DNA of 64,000 nt. Source: Paenibacillus radicis (ex Xue et al. 2023) (GTDB taxonomy: Bacteria; Bacillota; Bacilli; Paenibacillales; NBRC-103111). Location of the stretch: positions 267,045 to 331,044 of the forward strand of contig NZ_JANQBD010000006.1 in NCBI RefSeq assembly GCF_024722015.1. Reading direction: 5' to 3'. Made by a program: the position numbers and the translations under genes. The notes beneath the pieces were generated by a model. The model worked only from the letters and a program-made list of their open reading frames with translations, did not search any database and was not told the origin of the DNA. The stretch's first letter is position 1. Each line of letters starts with the position of its first letter. This document shows positions 28,007 to 36,241 of this stretch, one piece after another.

Positions 28007-28858
28007 CTAACCCCAAATACCTAGAGATATGATTCCCAGTGCAATGAACGCCGACATCATTATACGCATAAATCCCTGTTGTTCCTTAAGCAGCCAAATT
28101 CCAAACAGCGTGCCAAATACGGTGCCAATTTCACGGATCGGGGAAATATGCGATAATGGCGCAATATTCATTGCTAAAAGAAATAGGAAATAAGAGCCGG
28201 GAGAACAAAACGTGCCCACAAGAATCAGCTTCCAATTGCGAGCCCATTCCTGTTTGATTTGCCGGGAGATTAGCACAGGTATCAGCAAAGTAACAACATA
28301 AGAAAGATTCGATATCTCGAGCAGCGCAAGCGGAGTCATATGACCTTGCCCCAAAATCGTTTTGTCTGCCAATGTATAACCCGTTATGCACACACCTACA
28401 CCAACTGCCGCTGTGATGGCTTTTATAGGCATGTTCTTTGGATTCATACCATAAAATGCAATGGCAAATAAGCCGAATACGATCAATCCGAGACCGATCC
28501 AGCCTATGGCGGACAGTTTTTCCTGGAATATAAGGATGCTGCAAATCGGCACAAGCAGAGCTCCAAGCCCCCTCATCATCGGGTAAACTTGCGACATCTC
28601 TCCATGCTGGTAAGCTTTGGACAGCAGCAATATGTAACCGATCTGAAAAATGAAGGAGATGCCCAGCAATGTGTACCCTTCAAGCTCTAATGGATGTCTA
28701 TCCAATTCTATCAACAAATAAGGCAGCAAAAGAGCCGATGAAAACAAATGAATCATCCATAAAAACACATTTTTATTTATGCTTTGCTTGGTAAATAAAT
28801 TCCAGACAGAGTGAAGCAAGCCTGAGCCTAACACAAGCATTAACGCAATCTGGATCAT
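28007..28858 (-). CDS. EamA/DMT-family transporter
   Basis: A 283-residue membrane protein with ten predicted hydrophobic segments in two homologous halves (LMLVLGSGLLHSVWNLFTK at the start, ITAAVGVGVCITGYTLADK starting the second half), the layout of drug/metabolite transporters. It follows the DeoR regulator by 65 bases and is closed by its own terminator. Its substrate is unknown; position suggests a sugar or sugar derivative related to the downstream operon, either uptake or efflux. Confidence 0.85.
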   Translation of the reverse strand: MIQIALMLVLGSGLLHSVWNLFTKQSINKNVFLWMIHLFSSALLLPYLLIELDRHPLELEGYTLLGISFIFQIGYILLLSKAYQHGEMSQVYPMMRGLGALLVPICSILIFQEKLSAIGWIGLGLIVFGLFAIAFYGMNPKNMPIKAITAAVGVGVCITGYTLADKTILGQGHMTPLALLEISNLSYVVTLLIPVLISRQIKQEWARNWKLILVGTFCSPGSYFLFLLAMNIAPLSHISPIREIGTVFGTLFGIWLLKEQQGFMRIMMSAFIALGIISLGIWG

Positions 28859-28923
28859 TTCTGTCCTTCTTTCATATGGATCTCATACAAACCTCAATTT
28901 GGCTTGAAAAAATCATCACCGCT

Positions 28924-29724
28924 CTACTCACGCTCATTTTTGGTCAAATGAAGCTCAATTCCCTGCGCACGCATTTGATCCAACAACGTATGATCAGCTC
29001 CGGCATTAGTAATACAGCCATGGAGGGATGACAATGGAGCAATAGGAAACAAGGAGGTTCTACCCAGTTTTGTATAGTCAAACACGGCGTAGGTCTGCAT
29101 GGATCGCCTGATCATTAATCTGGCAATTTCCGCTTCCAATTCGGAGTACGTGGTCACACCCTGTTCCGCGGCTATTCCGTCGATTCCCATAAACATTTTG
29201 TTGATGTTAATGCTTTCCAGCATTTTTTCCGCTAACGGCCCGCAAAGCTCATAGCTTTTTCTCCGCATGACTCCCCCGGTTAAAAGCACCTGCACACCTT
29301 CACTATCCGCAAGCTCCATAGCTATATTGACAGCATTCGTAACAACCGTTATACCTTCATGCTTTTTAAGCGCCCTTGCAATCAAAAAGGTTGTGGTCCC
29401 TCCGGTCAAGCCTATGCTATCGCCCTCCTCGACAAGTGAAGCAGCCTCCAAGGCAACAGCCTCCTTCTCGAACCAGAGCAGCTCCTTTTTCTCAAGAAAC
29501 GACTGCTCTTTAACCATGGATTGCTGATCCAATACCGCCCCGCCTAAATTGCGGATAAGCGCCCCTTTTCTCTCCAGAAGATCGAGATCACGGCGGACCG
29601 TAGCTTCCGAGCAGTCAAATAATTGAACAATCTCTTGTATCGAGATTTTACCTTGTTGTTTGAGCGCATTGACTATATTTTGCCGGCGCTTCTCACCTTT
29701 GGACAAGCCTGCGTCTTGATTCAT
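28924..29724 (-). CDS. DeoR/GlpR-family transcriptional regulator
   Basis: A 266-residue repressor: N-terminal DeoR helix-turn-helix (RRQNIVNALKQQGKISIQEI, then CSEATVRRDLDLLERKG) and C-terminal sugar-phosphate sensor domain (GLTGGTTTFLIARAL, LLTGGVMRRKSYELCGPLAE). Members usually respond to a phosphorylated sugar intermediate. Matching 17-base operators upstream of this gene and of the isomerase operon support autoregulation and control of the downstream genes. ATG 29724 is chosen over GTG 29745 because AAAGGA lies between them, though its spacing of 12 is long. Confidence 0.9.
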   Translation of the reverse strand: MNQDAGLSKGEKRRQNIVNALKQQGKISIQEIVQLFDCSEATVRRDLDLLERKGALIRNLGGAVLDQQSMVKEQSFLEKKELLWFEKEAVALEAASLVEEGDSIGLTGGTTTFLIARALKKHEGITVVTNAVNIAMELADSEGVQVLLTGGVMRRKSYELCGPLAEKMLESININKMFMGIDGIAAEQGVTTYSELEAEIARLMIRRSMQTYAVFDYTKLGRTSLFPIAPLSSLHGCITNAGADHTLLDQMRAQGIELHLTKNERE

Positions 29725-29789
29725 ATACAGCCACTTTCCTTTCACAATCGGTTACCAAAATAACTTATCCCTCATTTTAAAACATCATT

Positions 29790-29806
29790 ACGATCATTTC
29801 AATCAT
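29790..29806 (-). promoter_or_regulatory. Likely DeoR operator (autoregulatory)
   Basis: ATGATTGAAATGATCGT, 66 bases before the deoR-type start; two differences from the site at 27869-27885. Further ATGATT/AATCAT half-sites lie on both sides. Confidence 0.55.
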
Positions 29807-29895
29807 TATATGATTAAAATAAATCAATATTTGAAAAAATTATTCAAAAAGAAGCTGCCTACCCTGAGATCGCCCTACGGTAAAGATTAGGTTTA

Positions 29896-30744
29896 TCAGG
29901 AAATCGTACTTTCCGTGCTTTTAAGATACTCCCTCGGCGTCACTCCAATTCTTTTCTTAAACATCCTCAAAAAGCTGGAATAATCGTTAAAGCCCGACTT
30001 CATACATGCCTCCGTCACATTGCTGCCTTGCGAAAGATATTTTTTGGCCAAAGAGATCCGCTTGTAAATAATGTACTCATGAATTGTACTGCCCGTATAT
30101 TTCTTAAACAGCTTAATCAAATAATACTTATTGATATAGAATTCTTTTTCCAGTTGATCTAGCGACAGGTTCTGGTCTAGGTTTTGTTCAATATAGTCCA
30201 GTATGGGCGATAGCTTCTGATGCATATTAATGCCGGTATCCGAATGCTTTTGATTCAAAAACAGCTGATTAATCAACACCAGTATTTCCATAAAGCAGCT
30301 GAATTTCAGCAGCTCGGCCCCCCCGGAAGGATTTTTAAGCAAATATTCATATTTCATAAAAAGGCTTTCCAACGCTGCAATTTCTTTCTGGGTTAACGAC
30401 ATCTTGTTCTGCTCTCCGTTAGCCCGGTTATAAAAGCATTCTAGCGGATCGAAGCCGGCAGTCTGAAACAACATCGCCATTGACGGATTAAATTCAATCA
30501 CAATTCGTTCATATAGTGCATCTGAAGAGAAGGCGGGCTTATGGATCTCATGCTCATTCGTAATAATTAAATCTCCAAATTGCAGCGGGTAGATTGTTTT
30601 TTCCACAAAATATTTAACATCTCCCTTCAGCAAGAAATAAATTTCACAGCCTCGGTGGAGATGGAAATCGATTTTGGATACTTGCTTTTGGACATGCGTA
30701 TATTTGATGTTCTGATCGATATGATCTAAATAGGCGGCGAACAT
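29896..30744 (-). CDS. AraC-family regulator with N-terminal cupin
   Basis: A 282-residue cytoplasmic regulator: N-terminal cupin-type sugar-sensing domain (FHLHRGCEIYFLLKGDVKYF near 30) and C-terminal AraC DNA-binding domain (LEKEFYINKYYLIKLFKKYT, then MKSGFNDYSSFLRMFKKRIG). Divergent from the oxidoreductase gene at 30894, its likely target. The ATG at 30744 is preferred over GTG 30753, which lies only three bases after AGGAGCGG. Confidence 0.88.
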   Translation of the reverse strand: MFAAYLDHIDQNIKYTHVQKQVSKIDFHLHRGCEIYFLLKGDVKYFVEKTIYPLQFGDLIITNEHEIHKPAFSSDALYERIVIEFNPSMAMLFQTAGFDPLECFYNRANGEQNKMSLTQKEIAALESLFMKYEYLLKNPSGGAELLKFSCFMEILVLINQLFLNQKHSDTGINMHQKLSPILDYIEQNLDQNLSLDQLEKEFYINKYYLIKLFKKYTGSTIHEYIIYKRISLAKKYLSQGSNVTEACMKSGFNDYSSFLRMFKKRIGVTPREYLKSTESTIS

Positions 30745-30834
30745 AAATGACACCCGCTCCTCTCTGCATATGTCAAATATTAAACCAATTAAAACAATAT
30801 TTATATCAAAAAAGACAAGGAACTAGCATAAATT

Positions 30835-30840
30835 ATAATA
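30835..30840 (+). promoter_or_regulatory. -10 element of the oxidoreductase operon
   Basis: A perfect TATAAT 53 bases before the start with no recognisable -35 at 16-18 bases, which fits an activator-dependent promoter controlled by the divergent AraC regulator (inference). Confidence 0.45.
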
Positions 30841-30893
30841 TATTCTGATAAGTATTGAAAATCAATTTAACAAAATATGGAGGCGGAATACTT

Positions 30894-32090
30894 ATGAGCG
30901 TTCAAGCAAAGCTGAAGGTCGGGCTGATCGGTGTAGGCGGCATCGGCGGGCATCACGTACAATATTTACAGACTATGGACAATATCGAGCTCGTTGGTGT
31001 ATGCGACACGAATAAAGAGAAAGCAGATTCAGTAGCAGCTAAAGCTAATACAACCGCTTATTACACTTATCAGGAGTTGTTTGACCAATCGGGTCTTGAA
31101 GCCGTCATTATTGCAGTTCCTCATTATGATCATACGCCAATTAGCGTGGAAGCGTTTCACCGGGGGCTGCATGTTATGTGCGAGAAGCCTTTGGCCGTTC
31201 ATCTCAACGATGCTTATCAAACAATTGAAGCCTATGAGGCGGCCAAGCTTATCAATCCGAATATTGAGTTTGCGCTGATGTTTCAAGAACGCACCCTTCC
31301 TTTTTATATGAAAATAAAAGAGATATTAAGCAGCGGAGAGCTTGGACATCTTACCAGAGCTACATGGATCCATACAGCCTGGTTCCGTTCACAAGCTTAT
31401 TATGACGGTGGGGATTGGCGTGCTACTTGGGCCGGGGAAGGCGGCGGCATTTTAACCAATCAATGTCCTCATACTCTGGATATGTATCAATACTTATTTG
31501 GCTTGCCTTCCGAAATAACAGGCCACGCGCATATCGGCAAGTATCATAATATCGAAGTCGAGGACGAAGTGACCGCTTATTTTGAGCATGACAATGGAAT
31601 GATCGGTCATTTGATCGTCACAACTGCCGAATCACCGGGAACAAACAGAATGGAAATTATCGGAGAAAACGGCAAGCTGGTTTATGAAAATGAAAAGCTG
31701 ATCTTTTACCGCAACCGCATCTCGATGCTGAAATATAGCCAAGAAACGCCAAACCGTTTTGAAAAGCTGGAAAATTGGTACACCGAAATACCAGTAAATA
31801 CGAATGCTCCTTCAGGACATAAAGTAGTTACCCAGAAGTTTGCGCAGCGGATACTGACGGGGACTGGAGAATTGATAGCGCATGGAACTGAGGGAGTAAA
31901 TTCCCTTACCCTTGCCAATGGGATTATGCTGTCTTCCTTCAAAAAGCAAACCGTCGAAGTTCCTTTTGATACAGATGAATATGAAAGCAAGCTGCGCGAT
32001 TTGATCCGCACCTCCAAGTTTGTGAAGCCAGCAGCAGCTCAAAACGCAGCAAATACGGATTTCACGAAGTCATTCAGCACCAGCAAATAA
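30894..32090 (+). CDS. Gfo/Idh/MocA-family oxidoreductase
   Basis: A 398-residue NAD(P)-dependent sugar oxidoreductase. Rossmann motif GLIGVGGIGGHHVQYL at the start and the family EKP motif (HVMCEKPLAVHL near 95), then the substrate domain with WAGEGGGILTNQCPHTLDMY, where the His is usually catalytic. Acts on an inositol or sugar-like polyol. GGAGG lies ten bases before ATG 30894; the ATG 13 codons earlier has no ribosome binding site. It forms a pair with the isomerase 19 bases downstream. Confidence 0.9.
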   Translation: MSVQAKLKVGLIGVGGIGGHHVQYLQTMDNIELVGVCDTNKEKADSVAAKANTTAYYTYQELFDQSGLEAVIIAVPHYDHTPISVEAFHRGLHVMCEKPLAVHLNDAYQTIEAYEAAKLINPNIEFALMFQERTLPFYMKIKEILSSGELGHLTRATWIHTAWFRSQAYYDGGDWRATWAGEGGGILTNQCPHTLDMYQYLFGLPSEITGHAHIGKYHNIEVEDEVTAYFEHDNGMIGHLIVTTAESPGTNRMEIIGENGKLVYENEKLIFYRNRISMLKYSQETPNRFEKLENWYTEIPVNTNAPSGHKVVTQKFAQRILTGTGELIAHGTEGVNSLTLANGIMLSSFKKQTVEVPFDTDEYESKLRDLIRTSKFVKPAAAQNAANTDFTKSFSTSK

Positions 32091-32109
32091 TAGGACGGGG
32101 GATTGACGA

Positions 32110-32931
32110 ATGGTTAAAATTACATGTTTTGCGGATGAAATTTCTCAGGAATTAGACGAACAGCTCAACGTATTGGAGCAAGAAGGAGTACGCTATCTGG
32201 AGCTGCGGGGCGTTTGGGGCAAAAATGTGCTGGATTTGACAGAAGAAGATAAGCAGCTAATAAAAACGAAGCTTCAGGAACGCGGCTTTCGAATTTCATC
32301 GATTGGATCACCTATTGGGAAATATGAGATCACGGACAACTTTACGCCTCAGCTTGAGGCGCTGGATCGCGCTATTGCTGCAGCTCATTTTTTCGAGACG
32401 CCTTATATCCGTATTTTTTCGTTTAGAACTCCAAGCAATAAGCCTGTAGAAAACTATCGCGAAGACGTACTGCACAGAATGTATCAGCTGACGAAGGCTG
32501 CAGCCAAAGAGAATATCATTCTATTACTGGAAAACGACAGCAACTTATATGGAAATACAGATGATCGATGCCTGGAAATATTGGACCACTGCCAATCGCC
32601 GCATCTGCGGACAGCCTTCGATCCGGGGAATTATGTAATGAACCATGTCATCCCGATGACCGCGGCTTATCCTAAGGTGTCCTCATACATCGACTATATT
32701 CATGTCAAAGATGCAACAACGGAGCCGCGCCATTTTGTTCCGGCTGGCTTGGGCGATGGGCAGCTGGTTGAGCTAATAGGAGAGTTAAAGCAGATCGGAT
32801 TTTCAGGCTTTCTATCCGTAGAGCCTCATCTGACTCACTATTTGCCTGAAGCCAGCAACCCGGAGCGTGTTGTGACAGCGATTCAAGCTTTAAAGCTGCT
32901 GCTTGATAACGCAGGCGTGGCTTGGGAGTGA
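32110..32931 (+). CDS. Sugar phosphate isomerase/epimerase-like TIM barrel protein
   Basis: A 273-residue xylose-isomerase-like TIM barrel (AP endonuclease 2 family) as in IolE/IolI and hydroxypyruvate isomerases. Expected metal ligands: Glu in LLLENDSN near 139, Asp in TAFDPGNYV near 171, His in YIHVKDAT near 198, Glu in FLSVEPHL near 237. Paired with the Gfo/Idh/MocA gene in front, as in inositol or rare-sugar catabolism, but the substrate cannot be told. No signal peptide. Confidence 0.85.
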   Translation: MVKITCFADEISQELDEQLNVLEQEGVRYLELRGVWGKNVLDLTEEDKQLIKTKLQERGFRISSIGSPIGKYEITDNFTPQLEALDRAIAAAHFFETPYIRIFSFRTPSNKPVENYREDVLHRMYQLTKAAAKENIILLLENDSNLYGNTDDRCLEILDHCQSPHLRTAFDPGNYVMNHVIPMTAAYPKVSSYIDYIHVKDATTEPRHFVPAGLGDGQLVELIGELKQIGFSGFLSVEPHLTHYLPEASNPERVVTAIQALKLLLDNAGVAWE

Positions 32932-32950
32932 CCCTAGTCCTCAAGTTCAA

Positions 32951-33001
32951 ACAAACAAGCTTCCAAAACCACTATCAAAGTGGAAATGGAAGCTTGTTTG
33001 T
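32951..33001. repeat. Palindromic repeat R3, copy 1; likely bidirectional transcription end
   Basis: Perfect 15-base arms ACAAACAAGCTTCCA (32951-32965) and TGGAAGCTTGTTTGT (32987-33001) enclose a second small hairpin CCACT/AGTGG. It sits between convergent genes. Sequence and loop resemble 63802-63852. Confidence 0.65.
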
Positions 33002-33066
33002 CTGTACTATCAGCATTATAAATGTTATGAGAAAACTCCGGAAATGTCTTTTGAGGCAGTATAAAT

Positions 33067-34827
33067 TTATCTAAAAGGCCGGCTAAACTCGGTCACCAAT
33101 CGTTTGAATTCTCCGCTTTCAGTTGTAAAAATCTCGTAAATCTTTAAGGTAAGCGGGGAATCGAATTGCTCAGAGGTCCCGGCAAAGGAAATATTATTCT
33201 CGCCGGAAACCAAACGCTCCTGGCCTATCAAGGATTTCGCAGCGCTAGCTACAAGCCGGCCCGTTGCATCATACAGTTCAAATTGAAGACGCGGGAAGTT
33301 CGCATCGACTTGAGTCTCCTTTTGACGCTGGATATCTAATAAGAACTTGCCTTTGTACGTATATTGATGCGTAGAAGTATTGAACAAATACGAGATATCC
33401 CAGTGCTCAACGGCTACATCAAATGGATACATACTGAATTTATCCTCAGCAGAAGGTGCTTGCAACTGGACACCGTATGAAGCGATCGTCGATTTGAAAG
33501 CTGTAGAGCCAGCCGTTTTAGTGCCGGCGGTATCCTGAATTTTCAATCCTAACCCTTTACCAGTCTCTGTAGAAGGTAGAATGTAAGCATAATTCACAGT
33601 AATTCCCGAATTCGGCAGTACGGTTGTTGTTGTCATCGTTTGGCGCTTACCGCTGTATTGATAGCCGTCTGAGCTAACCAATTCTGTTTGAAATACCGGA
33701 ATCGCGAGTGGGCGGTCACTACGGTTATACAGCCTGAATTTAGCTGTCACCTGCTTGCTTCCCTCATCTTCGTTATCGCTCATTTGGAATTCAACCAGCG
33801 ATACCTGCATATCAGGATGAATCAATTCACTGCGGGTATCAAATTTCATGATGCTGCCCAGTGCGTAGGATGAGTAGGATTGTGCTGCAGCTGAACCAGG
33901 TAACAAAATGTTCAATCGTCCCACTTGATACTGAACAACATTTGCGGCAGTCGCACCTGATTGAGCAAAGCTCTCCGTGGTCAGCAGGTTCAAGCTTGAT
34001 AACACTGTATCCTGGTCAGTTGGTATTACATAATGGATGTACTTATCTTCTTTCGCATCCAGCGCTATAGTACCTTCTTCTACTTTTTTACCTGAAAAGA
34101 CTTTCGCATCTGTTCTACCATCAATAGTGAATTCAGGAATTGTCTCCCGTTGTGCCGATGGATTGTGGGCAAGCAATTGTACGACATACACATTACCTTG
34201 AGCCGTAGACTCTTTATGGATATCAATCGGTGTATATTGAATAGGTGATACAAGTGTTGGAATTTGGAAACTGTCAGCCCATTTGCGCACCGCTGTCGGA
34301 TCCGTAATAGGCGTATCAACACCGCTCCACGGTTGTGTTGTTACAGGAATGGCCGTGATCAGAGTTTCTTTCTTTGGATAAACATAAACGTCCACATCTG
34401 TCCAATTTACCTCGCTTAACGTCACCTTATCCGTCCGGTCCAATACAACCATATAGCTTAAATCCGTCGTTGTCTTTGGCTGAATCGCTTTCGGATTGGA
34501 AGCACTTGACTGTAAAGTATATACAGTGCCTTCGCTTGTTACGGCACGAAGTTCGTATTCCGGCACCCGAGTTACTGCAGCGCTGCTATTCCCCATTTTT
34601 ACAACTACGCCAATTCTTGTTCCTTCTAATATACGTTCATTCAGTACGCTTTTCACTTCAACGTTCAGTGCATCTGTTAGTGGATAAACCTTTGCTTCAG
34701 TCTGTGCAACAACTGCTTGCACGGGGCTAACGTTAATTGCCTCATCTGCAAAAGCCTGACTGCCGAAACTCATGACGGATGCGGAGAGTACGATGGTAGC
34801 TAAAGTAACGGTCAACTTCTTGTTCAT
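33067..34827 (-). CDS. Secreted protein of unknown function in the RND efflux operon
   Basis: A 586-residue protein with a clear signal peptide (MNKKLTVTLATIVLSASVMS, cleavage likely after QAFA near residue 27) and no membrane anchor or lipobox. I do not recognise the family. The body has repeated beta-type segments of similar design (for example IGVVVKMGNSSAAVTRVPEYEL, VYVVQLLAHNPSAQRETIPEF, VTAKFRLYNRSDRPLAIPVF), each reading as an Ig-like or immunoglobulin-type sandwich with the pattern 'N-x-S ... P-x-F/Y'. It follows the membrane fusion protein by 116 bases on the same strand, so it may be an external component or accessory of the pump. Confidence 0.75.
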   Translation of the reverse strand: MNKKLTVTLATIVLSASVMSFGSQAFADEAINVSPVQAVVAQTEAKVYPLTDALNVEVKSVLNERILEGTRIGVVVKMGNSSAAVTRVPEYELRAVTSEGTVYTLQSSASNPKAIQPKTTTDLSYMVVLDRTDKVTLSEVNWTDVDVYVYPKKETLITAIPVTTQPWSGVDTPITDPTAVRKWADSFQIPTLVSPIQYTPIDIHKESTAQGNVYVVQLLAHNPSAQRETIPEFTIDGRTDAKVFSGKKVEEGTIALDAKEDKYIHYVIPTDQDTVLSSLNLLTTESFAQSGATAANVVQYQVGRLNILLPGSAAAQSYSSYALGSIMKFDTRSELIHPDMQVSLVEFQMSDNEDEGSKQVTAKFRLYNRSDRPLAIPVFQTELVSSDGYQYSGKRQTMTTTTVLPNSGITVNYAYILPSTETGKGLGLKIQDTAGTKTAGSTAFKSTIASYGVQLQAPSAEDKFSMYPFDVAVEHWDISYLFNTSTHQYTYKGKFLLDIQRQKETQVDANFPRLQFELYDATGRLVASAAKSLIGQERLVSGENNISFAGTSEQFDSPLTLKIYEIFTTESGEFKRLVTEFSRPFR

Positions 34828-34943
34828 TTAATTTCCTCCTGTCACAAGCAAGCGTAGCCTATAGGGCAGCTGTCCTCAAGCCTTCAGCTGCACCCTTCTG
34901 CATCCGCTCTACTCTTTATTGGTCCTATCCTGTTAGCTGGTTT

Positions 34944-36194
34944 TTATTGAGCGAGCTGTACTTTTTCCTTATCCTTCAATTGATGCTGTCCTGAAGTAAC
35001 GAGCTGTTCGCCCTCTTTTACTCCTTTAAGCACCTCTTGATAGGTCTCATTCAGACGGCCAAGCTCAACCTTGCGCTTCTCAACGGTATCACCTGTCAAA
35101 ATAAACACGAACGTCTCACCGCCCTCCCGAACAACACTTAACGTAGGTACAGTAACAACGATTTGATCCTGATCTTCTGTAAGGAGAACCTGAGCTTTCA
35201 TACCCGGTCTAAGCTTACGATCTGCATTCGGCACTTCCAGCTCCAATGAATAGGATTTAGACTGGGCGCTTACAACATCTGCCAGATAGCTCACTTTCCC
35301 TTTCAGCTTCTCCGTAGAACCCGAGATGTAAAAGGAAAGCTCTTGCTTGCCGCGCACCAGCTTCGCTGCCTCCTCGGTAAGCTCCGCTTTAATCTTAATC
35401 GGATCCAGCTGTTGAATCTGTGCCGCGCGGAAGCCTGCCGCTAACGTCATGCCTACTTCTAACGGGAGATCCGTAAGCACTCCGCTCACACTTGCTTTCA
35501 CTTCCATATGCTCCAGCGTGCGGTCTGCTTCACGAATCGATACTTCCGAGGTTTGCAGCCCCTGCTCCAGCTGTGATAAGGAATTCGTCGTCTCCAGCGT
35601 CTTCAGCTTCTGTTGATTGCTTGCAAGATCAAGACGTTGGTTATTCAACTGCGTCTCTGTTTGCTCCAGCTGAAATTTGGTCACGAGCCCCAGGTCATAA
35701 TCATTACGCATCTTGCTGTAATTTTTATCGGCTTCTTTAATAGAAGATTCGAGCTTAATGATGCCATTTTGTAGGTCCAACTTACTGTTCACCAAATCTT
35801 CACGAGCCTTAGCCAACTGCTGCCCTGTGCCTGAGATGCTAATTTGCGCCTTTTCTTTGGAAATCAGCACATCGGTCGGATCCAATCTGAAGATGACCTC
35901 ACCCTTCTCTACCATATCGCCGCGCTTCTTCAATATCTCCTGTACATCTCCGCCTACTTTGACAGGGACATCCAGCTGTATAGAAGATGCAATATCAGCC
36001 ACCTGCTCCAATGGCTCACTTATCTTTTTCTTCTCAATTTTGTTAACCTTTACTTGCTTGAGCTGAACCTCGTCTGCTTGTGCAGGCTGAGCTTTGGGTG
36101 CTGACGAGCAGCCTGCGATAAGGGCCGTGCTGAGAACGATTGCGCCCATAATTTTTGCACCTTTGTGAACCTTGTTCGCATTTTCTGGTTTCAT
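34944..36194 (-). CDS. RND efflux periplasmic adaptor-like lipoprotein (membrane fusion protein)
   Basis: A 416-residue adaptor of a Gram-positive RND pump. Lipobox LIAGC near residue 24, then a split lipoyl domain (VGGDVQEILKKRGDMVEKGE and SVSGVLTDLPLEVGMTLAAG), a long alpha-helical hairpin of coiled-coil type between them (about 100-220), a beta barrel, and a C-terminal membrane-proximal domain. ATG 36194 has AAGGAG nine bases before it; the earlier in-frame start at 36239 has none. Two bases separate the pump stop from the upstream limit of this frame, so both are in one transcript. Confidence 0.9.
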   Translation of the reverse strand: MKPENANKVHKGAKIMGAIVLSTALIAGCSSAPKAQPAQADEVQLKQVKVNKIEKKKISEPLEQVADIASSIQLDVPVKVGGDVQEILKKRGDMVEKGEVIFRLDPTDVLISKEKAQISISGTGQQLAKAREDLVNSKLDLQNGIIKLESSIKEADKNYSKMRNDYDLGLVTKFQLEQTETQLNNQRLDLASNQQKLKTLETTNSLSQLEQGLQTSEVSIREADRTLEHMEVKASVSGVLTDLPLEVGMTLAAGFRAAQIQQLDPIKIKAELTEEAAKLVRGKQELSFYISGSTEKLKGKVSYLADVVSAQSKSYSLELEVPNADRKLRPGMKAQVLLTEDQDQIVVTVPTLSVVREGGETFVFILTGDTVEKRKVELGRLNETYQEVLKGVKEGEQLVTSGQHQLKDKEKVQLAQ

Positions 36195-36241
36195 TGGACG
36201 TTTCTCCTTTATACGTATCTTTCTATTCAACTGGCCCAAGC

